7,111 bases of DNA, from positions 1 through 7,111 of the forward strand of contig CAIPFS010000450.1 of NCBI GenBank assembly GCA_903864375.1, read 5' to 3'. Under the pieces are notes generated by a model, which was given only the letters and a program-made list of their open reading frames with translations, was not told where the DNA came from and searched no databases. Positions within the stretch are counted from its first letter, which is position 1. The number at the start of each line of letters is the position of its first letter. The DNA is from an uncultured Verrucomicrobiota bacterium. GTDB taxonomy: Bacteria; Verrucomicrobiota; Verrucomicrobiia; Limisphaerales; UBA9464. A program made the position numbers and the translations under genes. Below, in pieces: positions 1-6,755 of the stretch.

Positions 1-103
1 CAGTCACTGGCGCTTCATTCAGCCCGGGTCCCAAGAGAGTGTTCCGGCAAAAGGGTTTCAATGGGCGGCCGCTCATCACAACGGTTGCGGGCAGGAACCC
101 ATC

Positions 104-118
104 GGGAGGAGGGGCATG
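104..118 (+). promoter_or_regulatory. Shine-Dalgarno-like purine tract before an upstream in-frame ATG
   Basis: A GGGAGGAGGGG run at 104-114 sits directly before the ATG at 116, with core-to-start spacing of about 3-5 bases. It is the best ribosome-binding-like sequence near the dehydrogenase gene. It nevertheless leads to a start that would put 35 mostly polar and basic residues in front of the signal peptide. Either it is chance, or some initiation occurs here. The signal peptide beginning at 221 argues for the later start. Confidence 0.3.
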
Positions 119-149
119 GCCCCAACTTTCCGCCCATCAGACGCACGAA

Positions 150-194
150 GGATGCAAAAGGTTCCCGGAAAGTGTCCCCGGCTTGCATCCGGGA
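150..194 (+). repeat. Two overlapping, mutually exclusive inverted repeats in the dehydrogenase leader
   Basis: GGATGCAA at 150-157 is perfectly complementary to TTGCATCC at 183-190 (8 pairs, 25-base loop). TCCCGGA at 163-169 is perfectly complementary to TCCGGGA at 188-194 (7 pairs, 18-base loop). The right arms share 188-190, so only one hairpin can form at a time. Both end 26 or more bases before the ATG at 221. They could be an alternative leader structure controlling translation, or chance pairing in GC-rich DNA. No known riboswitch class is recognised. Confidence 0.3.
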
Positions 195-220
195 CGTTCA
201 ACTTTACCCTGCCGACGTTT

Positions 221-3200
221 ATGCCGTTTTCCTCCTTCCTCTTTCGACGGACGGTCCTGGCGGGTTCGTTGGCCGTTGCCGCGCTCACACCGGTCCGCGC
301 CCAGCATCAACTGGCCGGATCCGCCTACGTTCCCAAACTGGCTGCCGCATCGGACGAAGGCCTGAAGGCCATCAAACGGTTTCAATTGCCACCAGGGTGG
401 AAATGCGAACTGTGGGCGGCCGAACCCGACCTTGCCCAGCCGGTCTCCTTCTACATGGACGACAACGGGAAGGTGTATGTCTGTGAGACGTTTCGCCACA
501 GCCAGGGTGTTGATGACATCCGGGGACATCCCGATTGGCTGGACGAAGAACTGGCTTCCAAGACGGTCGAGGACCGGATTGGTCTGCTGCGTCGGCACTA
601 CAACAATGACCTGTCGAGCTACACTCAACACACCGAGCGGGTCCGTTTGCTGGAAGACACCAAGGGTTTGGGTAAGGCCGATCGCTCCGTGGTTTATGCG
701 GAGGGATTCAATCAAGTGCTCGATGGTATTGCCGCCGGCGTCCTCGCCCGTGGAAACGATGTGTACCTCGCCAATATTCCGCACCTTTGGCGTCTTCGGG
801 ATACCAACGGCGACGGCATCGCCGATGAGCGCAAGAGTTTGAGCTACGGGTATGGAGTCCGGGGAGGCTTTCTGGGGCACGATTTGCACGGTCTGGCCTG
901 GGGTCCCGACGGTCGGCTCTACTTCAGCATCGGCGATCGGGCAGCCAACGTGCTGGTGGATGGTCATTATGTGGGCAATCCCGATTGCGGCGCGGTCTTC
1001 CGCTGCAATGCCGATGGCTCCGGTTTGGAGGTCTTTTGCTACGGACTGCGCAATCCTCAGGAGCTGGTTTTTGACGAATTCGGCAATTTGTTCACGGGTG
1101 ACAACAACTCGGATGGCGGCGATCAGGCCCGGTGGGTTTACCTGGTGGAAAACTCGGACAACGGCTGGAGGATCGGGTACCAGTTCATTGAAGGCTCGGC
1201 CCAGCGTGAAGCCCGGGGACCATGGAATGCCGAAAAGATGTGGGCACCCCGGAATCTTTCGCAGCCAGCCTACGTAGTGCCGCCCATCGCCAACATTGGG
1301 GCGGGTCCGAGCGGTGTCAGTTATTACCCGGGAACCGGTGGTCCCGAAAATTTCAAAGGTACCTTCACCCTGGCCGATTTCCGTGGCAGCAGCGGTGGTA
1401 GCGGGATTCATCGATTCAAAATGAAGCCGCAGGGAGCCTCATTCGAGTTGGTGGAGGCAGACAAAATGATCTGGTCCATCCTGGCCACGGACGGTGATTG
1501 GGGTCCGGATGGCGCGTTCTATGTGCTCGATTGGGTTGAAGGCTGGAATCAGAACGGTAAAGGACGGATTTACAAGCTGACCCACGAGGAGGGACACAAA
1601 AATCCGGTGGTGGAATCCACCCGCCGCCTGCTGGCTGAAGGTGTCGTCAAGAAATCACGCAAGGAGTTGATCGGACTCCTCGCCCACCCGAACCAACGGG
1701 TCCGTCAGAATGCCCAGTTTCAGCTGGCAGCACTCGGTACCGAGGCTGTCGAAGGCCTGATCAAGGCGACCCGTTCCAATGACTCGTTGCTGACGCGCGT
1801 CCATTCGATTTGGGCTCTCGGACAAATCTATCGTCAGGACCATGCCGCTGGTGCCCGAAGCGCCGCGCCCGAGATGGACGCGGTGGTGGCGCTGCTGGGG
1901 GATCCCGCAGTGGAGGTCCGGGCCAATGCTGCGCGGGTGCTGGGCGATGTCGTTTATCCCCGTGCCTATGATGCCTTGGTGAAGGCGCTCTCGGATGCCA
2001 ATCCGCGGGTGGTCTCCCTCGCCGCCCTGGCCGTGGGTAAACTGTCGCAACCGGGGGTGGTGCCGACATTGGTCGATGTCGCCCGGCGCTTGGCGGACTC
2101 GGACCCGGTGGTCCGACACGGGGTGGTGATGGCCTTGACCCGTTCGGCAACCAACGACGAATTGATCGGCTTGTCGGTTCATGAAAATGAATCCGTTCGT
2201 CTGGTGGCATTGTTGGCCCTGCGCCGCCTGCAAAGCTCGGAAGTCGGACGATTTCTTAGCGACAAGAGCCCGCGCCTGGTCCTCGAGGCCGCCCGGGCCA
2301 TCAATGATGAACCGATTTCCGGCGCCCTCGCGGCACTGGCTCAACTCGACCTCAAGGGCGTTCCCTGGGGACCGTTGTTCAACCGGGTGGTCAATGCCAA
2401 TTACCGGCACGGAACCGATGGGTCTGCGGCGGTGCTGGCCCGCATCGCGACGACGGATTCTCTTCCTGAAAAAGGGCGGGTGGATGCATTGAATGCGCTC
2501 GCTGACTGGCCGGCCAACAATGGACGCGACCGTGTCACGGGTATCTGGCGGGCCACCGCTTTTCCCCGGGACTCCAAGGCTCCCAGAGCAGCGTTGAAGG
2601 GCGGCGCGAACCAACTGCTGGCCAGTGCACCGACGGAAGTCCGGTTGGCGACACTTCACGCCGTCACTGCCAATGGAGTGACCGAGGCCGGTGGAGCAGT
2701 GACCCAACTGGCACTCGACACCCAGGCGGATGGCAAACTTCGGGCCGAGGCGCTCCGCGCGCTGGCCGCGCTTCATTCGACCGATTTGGGCGATGTCCTG
2801 GCAAAGGTCGCCGACGACGGGAACGAAGACGTTCGCAAAACCGCCCTGGGTTTGAGCGCACAGGTTCAACCCACGGCCGCGGTGGCTCCAAGGACCGGTG
2901 CAAAACCGGCGGGAAGCGATCCGTTGGCCCGGATTGCTGAGGTCATGAACAAGGGATCCATCTCGGAGAAACAGGCTGCCCTCGCGACCGCCGCTGGAAT
3001 CGCCGGACCGGGTGCCGATCAATTGCTCACCACCTGGATGGAATCCCTTCTGGCGGGCAAAGTGGCCCCTGAACTGGCGTTGGATGTGTTGGACGCCGCC
3101 GGCAAGCGTCCGGCGCTCAAGCCGTTGGTCGCCAAGTGGGAGGCTGGATTACCCAAGGTGGCCGAAAACGACATCAATCCGTGGCGTGTCTGTCTCCAGG

Positions 3201-3619
3201 GCGGAAATGCCGCCGAAGGCCACAAGGTGTTTTACGAGCGCGCCGAGGTGTCCTGTGTCCGTTGTCATAAGGTCAAGGGTGACGGTGGTGAGGTGGGCCC
3301 TGAATTGACCGGAATCATCGGACGCCATGATCGCGAATACATCCTGACCTCCATTCTTTACCCCAATGCAGCCATCGCCCAGGGATTTGAGACCGCCTTG
3401 GTCAGTCTGAAGAACGGCGTGACCTACGCCGGTGTGGTGAAGAGCGAGACGCCGGAGGAAATCGAGCTGAACTCTCCTGAAGACGGGTTGATGCGAATCA
3501 AGAAATCCGACGTGGCCAGCCGCGAAAAGGGGCTGAGCGGCATGCCGGAGGGATTCGGGGCGGTGATCAGCAAGCAGGACGTGCGCAACCTGGTCGAATT
3601 CCTGGCTACGGCGAAGTAG
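221..3619 (+). CDS. PVC-type membrane-bound dehydrogenase: propeller, HEAT repeats and C-terminal haem-binding domain
   Basis: This is a secreted, probably periplasmic, oxidoreductase-like protein of 1132 residues counted from the ATG at 221. Residues 1-27 form a signal peptide: Arg-Arg at 9-10, a hydrophobic stretch and a likely cut after Val-Arg-Ala. Residues ~45-460 resemble the sorbosone/glucose dehydrogenase propeller family, with GHDLHGL near 219-225, GLRNPQE at 275-281 and GDNNSDGGD at 293-301. A calcium-loop-like DTNGDGIADE lies at 194-203. Residues ~466-930 are helical HEAT-type repeats. The C-terminus (~990-1132) is the Planctomycete/Verrucomicrobia haem-binding domain, with CVRCH at 1012-1016 and a candidate distal Met ligand at 1108 in GMPEGFG. 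The substrate is unknown; sugars or other polyols are a family-based guess. An in-frame ATG at 116 would add 35 residues before the signal peptide, so 221 is preferred although no ribosome-binding site precedes it. Family assignment is strong, start moderate, substrate open. Confidence 0.93.
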   Translation: MPFSSFLFRRTVLAGSLAVAALTPVRAQHQLAGSAYVPKLAAASDEGLKAIKRFQLPPGWKCELWAAEPDLAQPVSFYMDDNGKVYVCETFRHSQGVDDIRGHPDWLDEELASKTVEDRIGLLRRHYNNDLSSYTQHTERVRLLEDTKGLGKADRSVVYAEGFNQVLDGIAAGVLARGNDVYLANIPHLWRLRDTNGDGIADERKSLSYGYGVRGGFLGHDLHGLAWGPDGRLYFSIGDRAANVLVDGHYVGNPDCGAVFRCNADGSGLEVFCYGLRNPQELVFDEFGNLFTGDNNSDGGDQARWVYLVENSDNGWRIGYQFIEGSAQREARGPWNAEKMWAPRNLSQPAYVVPPIANIGAGPSGVSYYPGTGGPENFKGTFTLADFRGSSGGSGIHRFKMKPQGASFELVEADKMIWSILATDGDWGPDGAFYVLDWVEGWNQNGKGRIYKLTHEEGHKNPVVESTRRLLAEGVVKKSRKELIGLLAHPNQRVRQNAQFQLAALGTEAVEGLIKATRSNDSLLTRVHSIWALGQIYRQDHAAGARSAAPEMDAVVALLGDPAVEVRANAARVLGDVVYPRAYDALVKALSDANPRVVSLAALAVGKLSQPGVVPTLVDVARRLADSDPVVRHGVVMALTRSATNDELIGLSVHENESVRLVALLALRRLQSSEVGRFLSDKSPRLVLEAARAINDEPISGALAALAQLDLKGVPWGPLFNRVVNANYRHGTDGSAAVLARIATTDSLPEKGRVDALNALADWPANNGRDRVTGIWRATAFPRDSKAPRAALKGGANQLLASAPTEVRLATLHAVTANGVTEAGGAVTQLALDTQADGKLRAEALRALAALHSTDLGDVLAKVADDGNEDVRKTALGLSAQVQPTAAVAPRTGAKPAGSDPLARIAEVMNKGSISEKQAALATAAGIAGPGADQLLTTWMESLLAGKVAPELALDVLDAAGKRPALKPLVAKWEAGLPKVAENDINPWRVCLQGGNAAEGHKVFYERAEVSCVRCHKVKGDGGEVGPELTGIIGRHDREYILTSILYPNAAIAQGFETALVSLKNGVTYAGVVKSETPEEIELNSPEDGLMRIKKSDVASREKGLSGMPEGFGAVISKQDVRNLVEFLATAK

Positions 3620-3620
3620 T

Positions 3621-3651
3621 GGGTCCGGCGGCGGATCCACGCCGCTGACCC
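3621..3651. terminator. Hairpin between convergent genes, possible bidirectional terminator
   Basis: GCGGCG at 3628-3633 pairs perfectly with CGCCGC at 3640-3645 around a 6-base loop. A G-U pair (3627/3646) and an outer arm, GGGTC at 3621-3625 with GACCC at 3647-3651, extend it to about 12 pairs with one bulged base at 3626. It starts one base after the dehydrogenase stop codon and reaches the last base of the thioredoxin stop codon, so it fills the whole gap between the two convergent genes. On the forward side TAATTCTTC follows, only weakly T-rich; the reverse side has no T run. Termination in either direction is therefore inferred from position and stem strength. Confidence 0.5.
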
Positions 3652-4175
3652 TAATTCTTCGAGATGACCTCCAAGAGTCGTTCGATCGCAGCCTGGTACT
3701 CCTTGGGAGTCTGGCTGCGGTCGAATCCGTTGTGAACCTCCGCCACCTTGCCGCTCCGGTCCAGAATGTACGTCGTGGGAATGCTGGCGAGGTCGAGTCG
3801 GGTGGCCAGCTTCGTGGTCTTGTCCCGGACAATGGAGAATTCCGGCTTTTGTTTGGCCACGAACTTGTTCATGTCGTCGACATCCTCGTCAACGCTGACC
3901 GCCACGATCACCAGACCCTTTTCCCCGTACTTTTTCTGCAACTCCTTGAGGGTGGGGAACGCCTCCTTGCACGGTCCGCACCATGAGGCCCAGAAGTCGA
4001 CCACCACCACTTTCCCGGTGAGCTCGGGAAGTTTCCCTTCAAGGGAAAATTCAGCGAGCGAGGGGAAGGCTTCGCCTACTTTGGGCGGTGCGGCTTGAGT
4101 CGAGGTCAATAGCCCGACGGCGACCGCCAGCATGGCGGAGGAACGAAACCAGGTGTTACGAGACGACATATTCAT
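3651..4175 (-). CDS. Secreted TlpA/ResA-type thioredoxin-fold protein
   Basis: This 174-residue protein is a thiol-disulfide oxidoreductase of the TlpA/ResA/AhpC-TSA group, probably acting in the periplasm or anchored to the membrane. Residues 1-29 look like a signal peptide or uncleaved anchor, with basic residues followed by a hydrophobic run (AMLAVAVGLLTSTQAA). The fold begins with the VGEAFPSL region; the strand VVVVDFWAS leads into the active site WCGPC at 65-69, followed by KEAFP. The cis-proline expected opposite the active site is Pro133 in IPTTYIL. Length is normal for the family. The ATG at 4175 overlaps the end of the ApbE-like gene by 20 bases; a second ATG at 4169 would shorten it by two residues. 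No Shine-Dalgarno sequence is visible, so translational coupling is likely. Relatives reduce apocytochrome c cysteines or serve as general envelope reductases. A role in maturing the nearby CxxCH protein is possible but inferred. Confidence 0.93.
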   Translation of the reverse strand: MNMSSRNTWFRSSAMLAVAVGLLTSTQAAPPKVGEAFPSLAEFSLEGKLPELTGKVVVVDFWASWCGPCKEAFPTLKELQKKYGEKGLVIVAVSVDEDVDDMNKFVAKQKPEFSIVRDKTTKLATRLDLASIPTTYILDRSGKVAEVHNGFDRSQTPKEYQAAIERLLEVISKN

Positions 4176-5157
4176 AAAAGCGACGACTGGCCAGGGTTTG
4201 ATGTTCAGTAAGGATCACACCGGCCACGCCGGCGGTTGTTTCAATCAGGCGCAAGCCCTCGACCGGCCCAAGGGCAAAAGCTGTGGTACTGAGCATGCCC
4301 GCCTGGGTGCAACTCGGTGCCACCACGCTGACTGCCCGGATGTCATGAAGCGCCGGTCGACCCTGCTTGACGTCCACGATATGCCCATACCGTACACCCT
4401 GAAGCTCAAATTTTCGATGATAATCGCCGGAAGTGGCCACCGCTCCCGATTTCAGCCCAAGACCGGTCCAGGCCGAGCCTGGGCGACCTGGGTTTTCGAG
4501 ACCGATGTGCCAGGCGGTACGCCCGGCGGGCGGCGGTCCATCCACCCGGACGTCCGCCCCAAAATCCACGAGTGCCGAGGCGGCGCCATTCTGGCGCATC
4601 CATTGAAGGACCTGGTCGACAGCGAATTCCTTGCCCATGCCACCGAGGTCGAGCCCCATGCCTGCTTCAGGCAAACGGATTCGGCCGGGCTGTCGCTGGA
4701 CCTTCGCCCATCCCACCAGTGAACGGGCGGCATCGACCTCCGTCGGTTCCGGGAGACGGTGATGGTTTCGCTTCCAATCCCAAAGCCGTAGCAGTGGCAG
4801 GGCACTGGGATCAAAACTTCCGCGGGTCAGAAAATGGAGCTCGTGGCACAACGCAAACAAACGTTCCGCCTCGGCATCCAGAGCCGTCCAATCGCCTCCC
4901 GCCGAGGCGTTGATCCGGGAAACGAGGGACTGCGGCCAGAATCGGGAATATTTGGCTTCGAATCGCGCCACCCAATCGATGATACCCGACGCCACCACGG
5001 AATTCCGGGAAGCCGGACTGATCCAAAACACCCGACACGCCGTCCCCATGGCCTGGAAGGAGAGCTCACGTCCGCCATCCCGGGCCGAATCCCTCACGGA
5101 TGCCTGGATACGCTCGAAAATGGCACGGGTGCCATGCGGATCGGCAGGAATGCTCAC
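4156..5157 (-). CDS. ApbE-like FAD:protein FMN transferase homologue with an altered metal site
   Basis: This 333-residue protein belongs to the ApbE family, whose active members transfer FMN from FAD to a Thr or Ser of target proteins with the help of Mg2+. Recognisable blocks are FQAMGT (34-39), FDPSALPLLRLW (115-126), DLGGMGKEFAVD (170-181), GAD (200-202, where GGD/GGN is usual), TSGDYHRKF (242-250) and GHIVD (258-262, followed by Val-Lys-Gln-Gly where Pro-Arg-Thr-Gly is typical). The C-terminal AD-xxx-T metal motif reads A-G-M-L-S-T at 286-291, so the expected Asp is Gly287 (codon GGC at 4297-4299) while Thr291 is kept. No signal peptide or lipobox is visible, unlike many exported ApbE proteins. 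The start used is GTG. The thuA-like stop codon lies in the same frame 14 codons upstream, and no ribosome-binding site sits close to the GTG. Family membership is sure; catalytic activity and the target are not. Confidence 0.88.
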   Translation of the reverse strand: MSIPADPHGTRAIFERIQASVRDSARDGGRELSFQAMGTACRVFWISPASRNSVVASGIIDWVARFEAKYSRFWPQSLVSRINASAGGDWTALDAEAERLFALCHELHFLTRGSFDPSALPLLRLWDWKRNHHRLPEPTEVDAARSLVGWAKVQRQPGRIRLPEAGMGLDLGGMGKEFAVDQVLQWMRQNGAASALVDFGADVRVDGPPPAGRTAWHIGLENPGRPGSAWTGLGLKSGAVATSGDYHRKFELQGVRYGHIVDVKQGRPALHDIRAVSVVAPSCTQAGMLSTTAFALGPVEGLRLIETTAGVAGVILTEHQTLASRRFYEYVVS

Positions 5158-5199
5158 GATGAAGAAAGCCGATCGGTGCCGGGAAATTGGGGCGACTCC

Positions 5200-6108
5200 C
5201 TATTTCTTGGTATCCAGATTCTGGCGTAAATCGGAGTCCGTGACGGTCGATTCCACCCCGTTGGCAGGCACCTCCGCGTGGGCCGCCCAGAGCAGGGCAT
5301 TCAACACAATTTTCCGCTGGTCCGGATTTCCCCAGTTGGCGTGGGTATGGCCCCCGGTGAAGCCAAAGGATCGCCCGCCATTGGGACGCTCATAGGCCCA
5401 CATCATCGTCTCCGCCCGGCCACTTGCCGCCACGATGTGGGGATAGGGTCCGGGAGGATACACGTACGGCCCCTGGCGGACTTTGTCGCTGGGGGTGGAC
5501 ACCAGCAGGGGCGTGACCCGTGCCTTGGCGGCAGCCTCATCGATCCAGCGCATATTGAAGTACCATTCATCCCGGTTGGAGAACGGGTGAACACCCCGGG
5601 TCACTGGATGGTTCGGGAAGGTGGTATATTCGGGCGACCACATCGGATTGACCGAGTACTCGTGCTCATAATAGCCGCCGACCCAGCGATGCATGGCGGC
5701 ACCGGCGGGTCCTTTGGGCACTTCCACCCCAAAGTGGGCAAAGCCAAGTCCCGTACCGGACGCAGCAAGGCGGTCGAGCACTTCCGTGTGGCCTGGCTGG
5801 AGGGCCGGATGGCCGCCTCCGCCGTCGGCATAAATCACAACGGCAGCGGCTCCATCGAGCACCTCGGAATGATCAACGGTCTTGCCCGAGGCGTCCACGT
5901 GGGTGGGCCACCCGTTGGAGTAAACCTCCACAGTGATACCAGGAACTCCGGACAACGCCTTCTGAAGGAGGAGGCAGCCGGCGCGGAATTCATGCATGCC
6001 GGGCGGATGGCTGGGGCGCCCCGCGATCAGCACGATGCGACGGTCCGCGGCCTGGAGTCCCGCCACGGTGAGGGCTGAAATCGCCAAAAAGCGAAGGAAG
6101 TGGCACAT
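5200..6108 (-). CDS. Secreted ThuA-like domain protein
   Basis: This 302-residue protein counts from the ATG at 6108; a longer reading would need a TTG start at 6159 and would bury the signal peptide. Residues 1-20 (MCHFLRFLAISALTVAGLQA) are a signal peptide with a likely cut before ADRR. The mature part has a class I glutamine amidotransferase-like fold typical of ThuA. Landmarks are RIVLIAGRPSHPPGMHEF (24-41), VVIYADGGGGHPAL (90-103), GFAHFGVEVPKG (122-133), NHPVTRGVHPF (166-176), DEWYFNMRW (180-188), AYERPNGGRSFGFTGGHTHANWG (238-260) and LNALLWAAHAEVP (269-281). The last blocks are characteristic of the secreted Planctomycete/Verrucomicrobia subfamily. ThuA proteins are linked to trehalose and related glycoside utilisation, but the biochemical role of this subfamily is unclear. 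It is followed after 42 bases by the ApbE-like gene and probably heads that operon. GAGG (reverse strand, 6125-6122) is the only, rather distant, ribosome-binding candidate. Confidence 0.9.
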   Translation of the reverse strand: MCHFLRFLAISALTVAGLQAADRRIVLIAGRPSHPPGMHEFRAGCLLLQKALSGVPGITVEVYSNGWPTHVDASGKTVDHSEVLDGAAAVVIYADGGGGHPALQPGHTEVLDRLAASGTGLGFAHFGVEVPKGPAGAAMHRWVGGYYEHEYSVNPMWSPEYTTFPNHPVTRGVHPFSNRDEWYFNMRWIDEAAAKARVTPLLVSTPSDKVRQGPYVYPPGPYPHIVAASGRAETMMWAYERPNGGRSFGFTGGHTHANWGNPDQRKIVLNALLWAAHAEVPANGVESTVTDSDLRQNLDTKK

Positions 6109-6146
6109 GATGTGGAACGAACCTCGCCAAGGCGGGAAGTCTCCGC

Positions 6147-6189
6147 AAGCTGATTCCAAGTTTGAATCCCACGATTTCGGATTCAGCTT
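6147..6189. repeat. Imperfect inverted repeat between the tail tube and ThuA-like genes
   Basis: AAGCTGATTCC at 6147-6157 pairs with GGATTCAGCTT at 6179-6189, 10 of 11 positions, around a 21-base loop. Within the left half, GATTC at 6153-6157 can instead pair with a nearby GAATC, so a smaller alternative stem exists. It lies in the ~100-base gap after the tail tube stop codon and before the ThuA-like start. No T run follows on the reverse strand. It could be a factor-dependent terminator or RNA 3' end for the sheath-tube transcript, an operator for the downstream operon, or chance. I see no convincing -35/-10 pair in this gap. Confidence 0.35.
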
Positions 6190-6212
6190 CCCGCGAGCTG
6201 CAATGGTAAGTT

Positions 6213-6755
6213 CTAGCGGGACGGTTCTGTAAACAGGGGCTCGGTGGGCTCGGTCACTTCAGTGTCGCGCTTCCAGCCTTCGTTCTCTATCTTGACTGAC
6301 TGAATTAAGATGGCGCTGGCATTGCCATCCAAGTCCGGCAGAACCTGAAAATCGGAGACCCAGCACCGGAAGATTTCGTAGCTTTCGGCAAATCGGCCTG
6401 CTTCGTCGAACACTTCAATGATAATGTTTTTTCGAAAATCAGCAGGAGGAGGAATCGAACCCGGATGATCGTTGGAATGCCGTGTAGCGTTGGCCCATTT
6501 GACAAATTCGTTGTCGTGGGTGACACCGCGCTCCATTGAGATGGGCTCATATTGGGATCGTTGCGGGGACATGATCCGGGTTGCATCGTTCCTTGCCGCC
6601 GGAGGAATAACCGCTCCGGCGGTGCCCTTGAGAACAGTGACTTGACTGACGCCCGCCACGTAGTGGCCCTCCCATTTGACTCGAAATTTGAATTCTTTGT
6701 ACAGATCGATCGGTTTGGGATGAAGGATAATGTGTTTCATGAAGAGCATTTCCAC
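6213..6755 (-). CDS. Contractile injection system / phage tail tube protein, T4 gp19-like
   Basis: This protein has up to 180 residues and resembles the T4 gp19-type tail tube family shared by contractile phages, tailocins and extracellular contractile injection systems. Such proteins stack as hexamers to form the inner tube inside the sheath. Signature stretches are FKFRVKWEGHYVAGVSQV (22-39), YEPISMERGVTHDNEFVKW (69-87), FRKNIIIEVFDEAGR (107-121) and the closing strands QSVKIENEGW (152-161). Two stretches look longer than usual: residues ~45-66, and a Pro-rich ~90-106. The C-terminal tail ~164-180 is acidic with three Thr-Glu-Pro units. The GTG start at 6755 shares its first base with the last base of the sheath stop codon; ATGs at 6749 and 6740 are alternatives, and 6740 gives the most family-like N-terminus (MKHIIL). 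Coupled translation with the sheath gene is likely. No baseplate or LysM gene follows; next comes the ThuA-like gene. Confidence 0.85.
   Translation of the reverse strand: MEMLFMKHIILHPKPIDLYKEFKFRVKWEGHYVAGVSQVTVLKGTAGAVIPPAARNDATRIMSPQRSQYEPISMERGVTHDNEFVKWANATRHSNDHPGSIPPPADFRKNIIIEVFDEAGRFAESYEIFRCWVSDFQVLPDLDGNASAILIQSVKIENEGWKRDTEVTEPTEPLFTEPSR

Noticed and set aside
221..301. Tat export of the dehydrogenase because of Arg-Arg at residues 9-10
   Set aside because: The motif F-R-R-T-V-L matches the twin-arginine consensus only partly, and the CxxCH domain would need haem attachment after Sec export. Sec is more likely.
39..486. Two forward open frames in the leader and early dehydrogenase region
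   Set aside because: They overlap the start of the dehydrogenase gene in other frames, are rich in Arg, Pro and Gly, and show no signal or domain.
800..829. DTNGDGIADE calcium-loop-like motif as a separate EF-hand or dockerin domain
   Set aside because: It is a single short loop inside the propeller, common in this family, without the paired helices or repeat of a real EF-hand or dockerin.
137..1411. Reverse-strand open frame of 424 codons
   Set aside because: It is antisense to the signal peptide and propeller region, with no recognisable motif. Long antisense frames are expected in GC-rich coding DNA.
1655..3022. Reverse-strand open frame of 455 codons inside the dehydrogenase gene
   Set aside because: It is antisense to the HEAT-repeat region of a well-supported gene. 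Its translation shows no recognisable domain and looks like a GC-rich shadow frame.
4132..4722. Forward open frame of 196 codons across the thioredoxin/ApbE junction
   Set aside because: It is antisense to the two overlapping reverse genes and its composition looks like a shadow frame.
5278..6078. Forward open frame of 266 codons
   Set aside because: It is antisense to the ThuA-like gene, whose family motifs are clear. The forward translation has no coherent domain.
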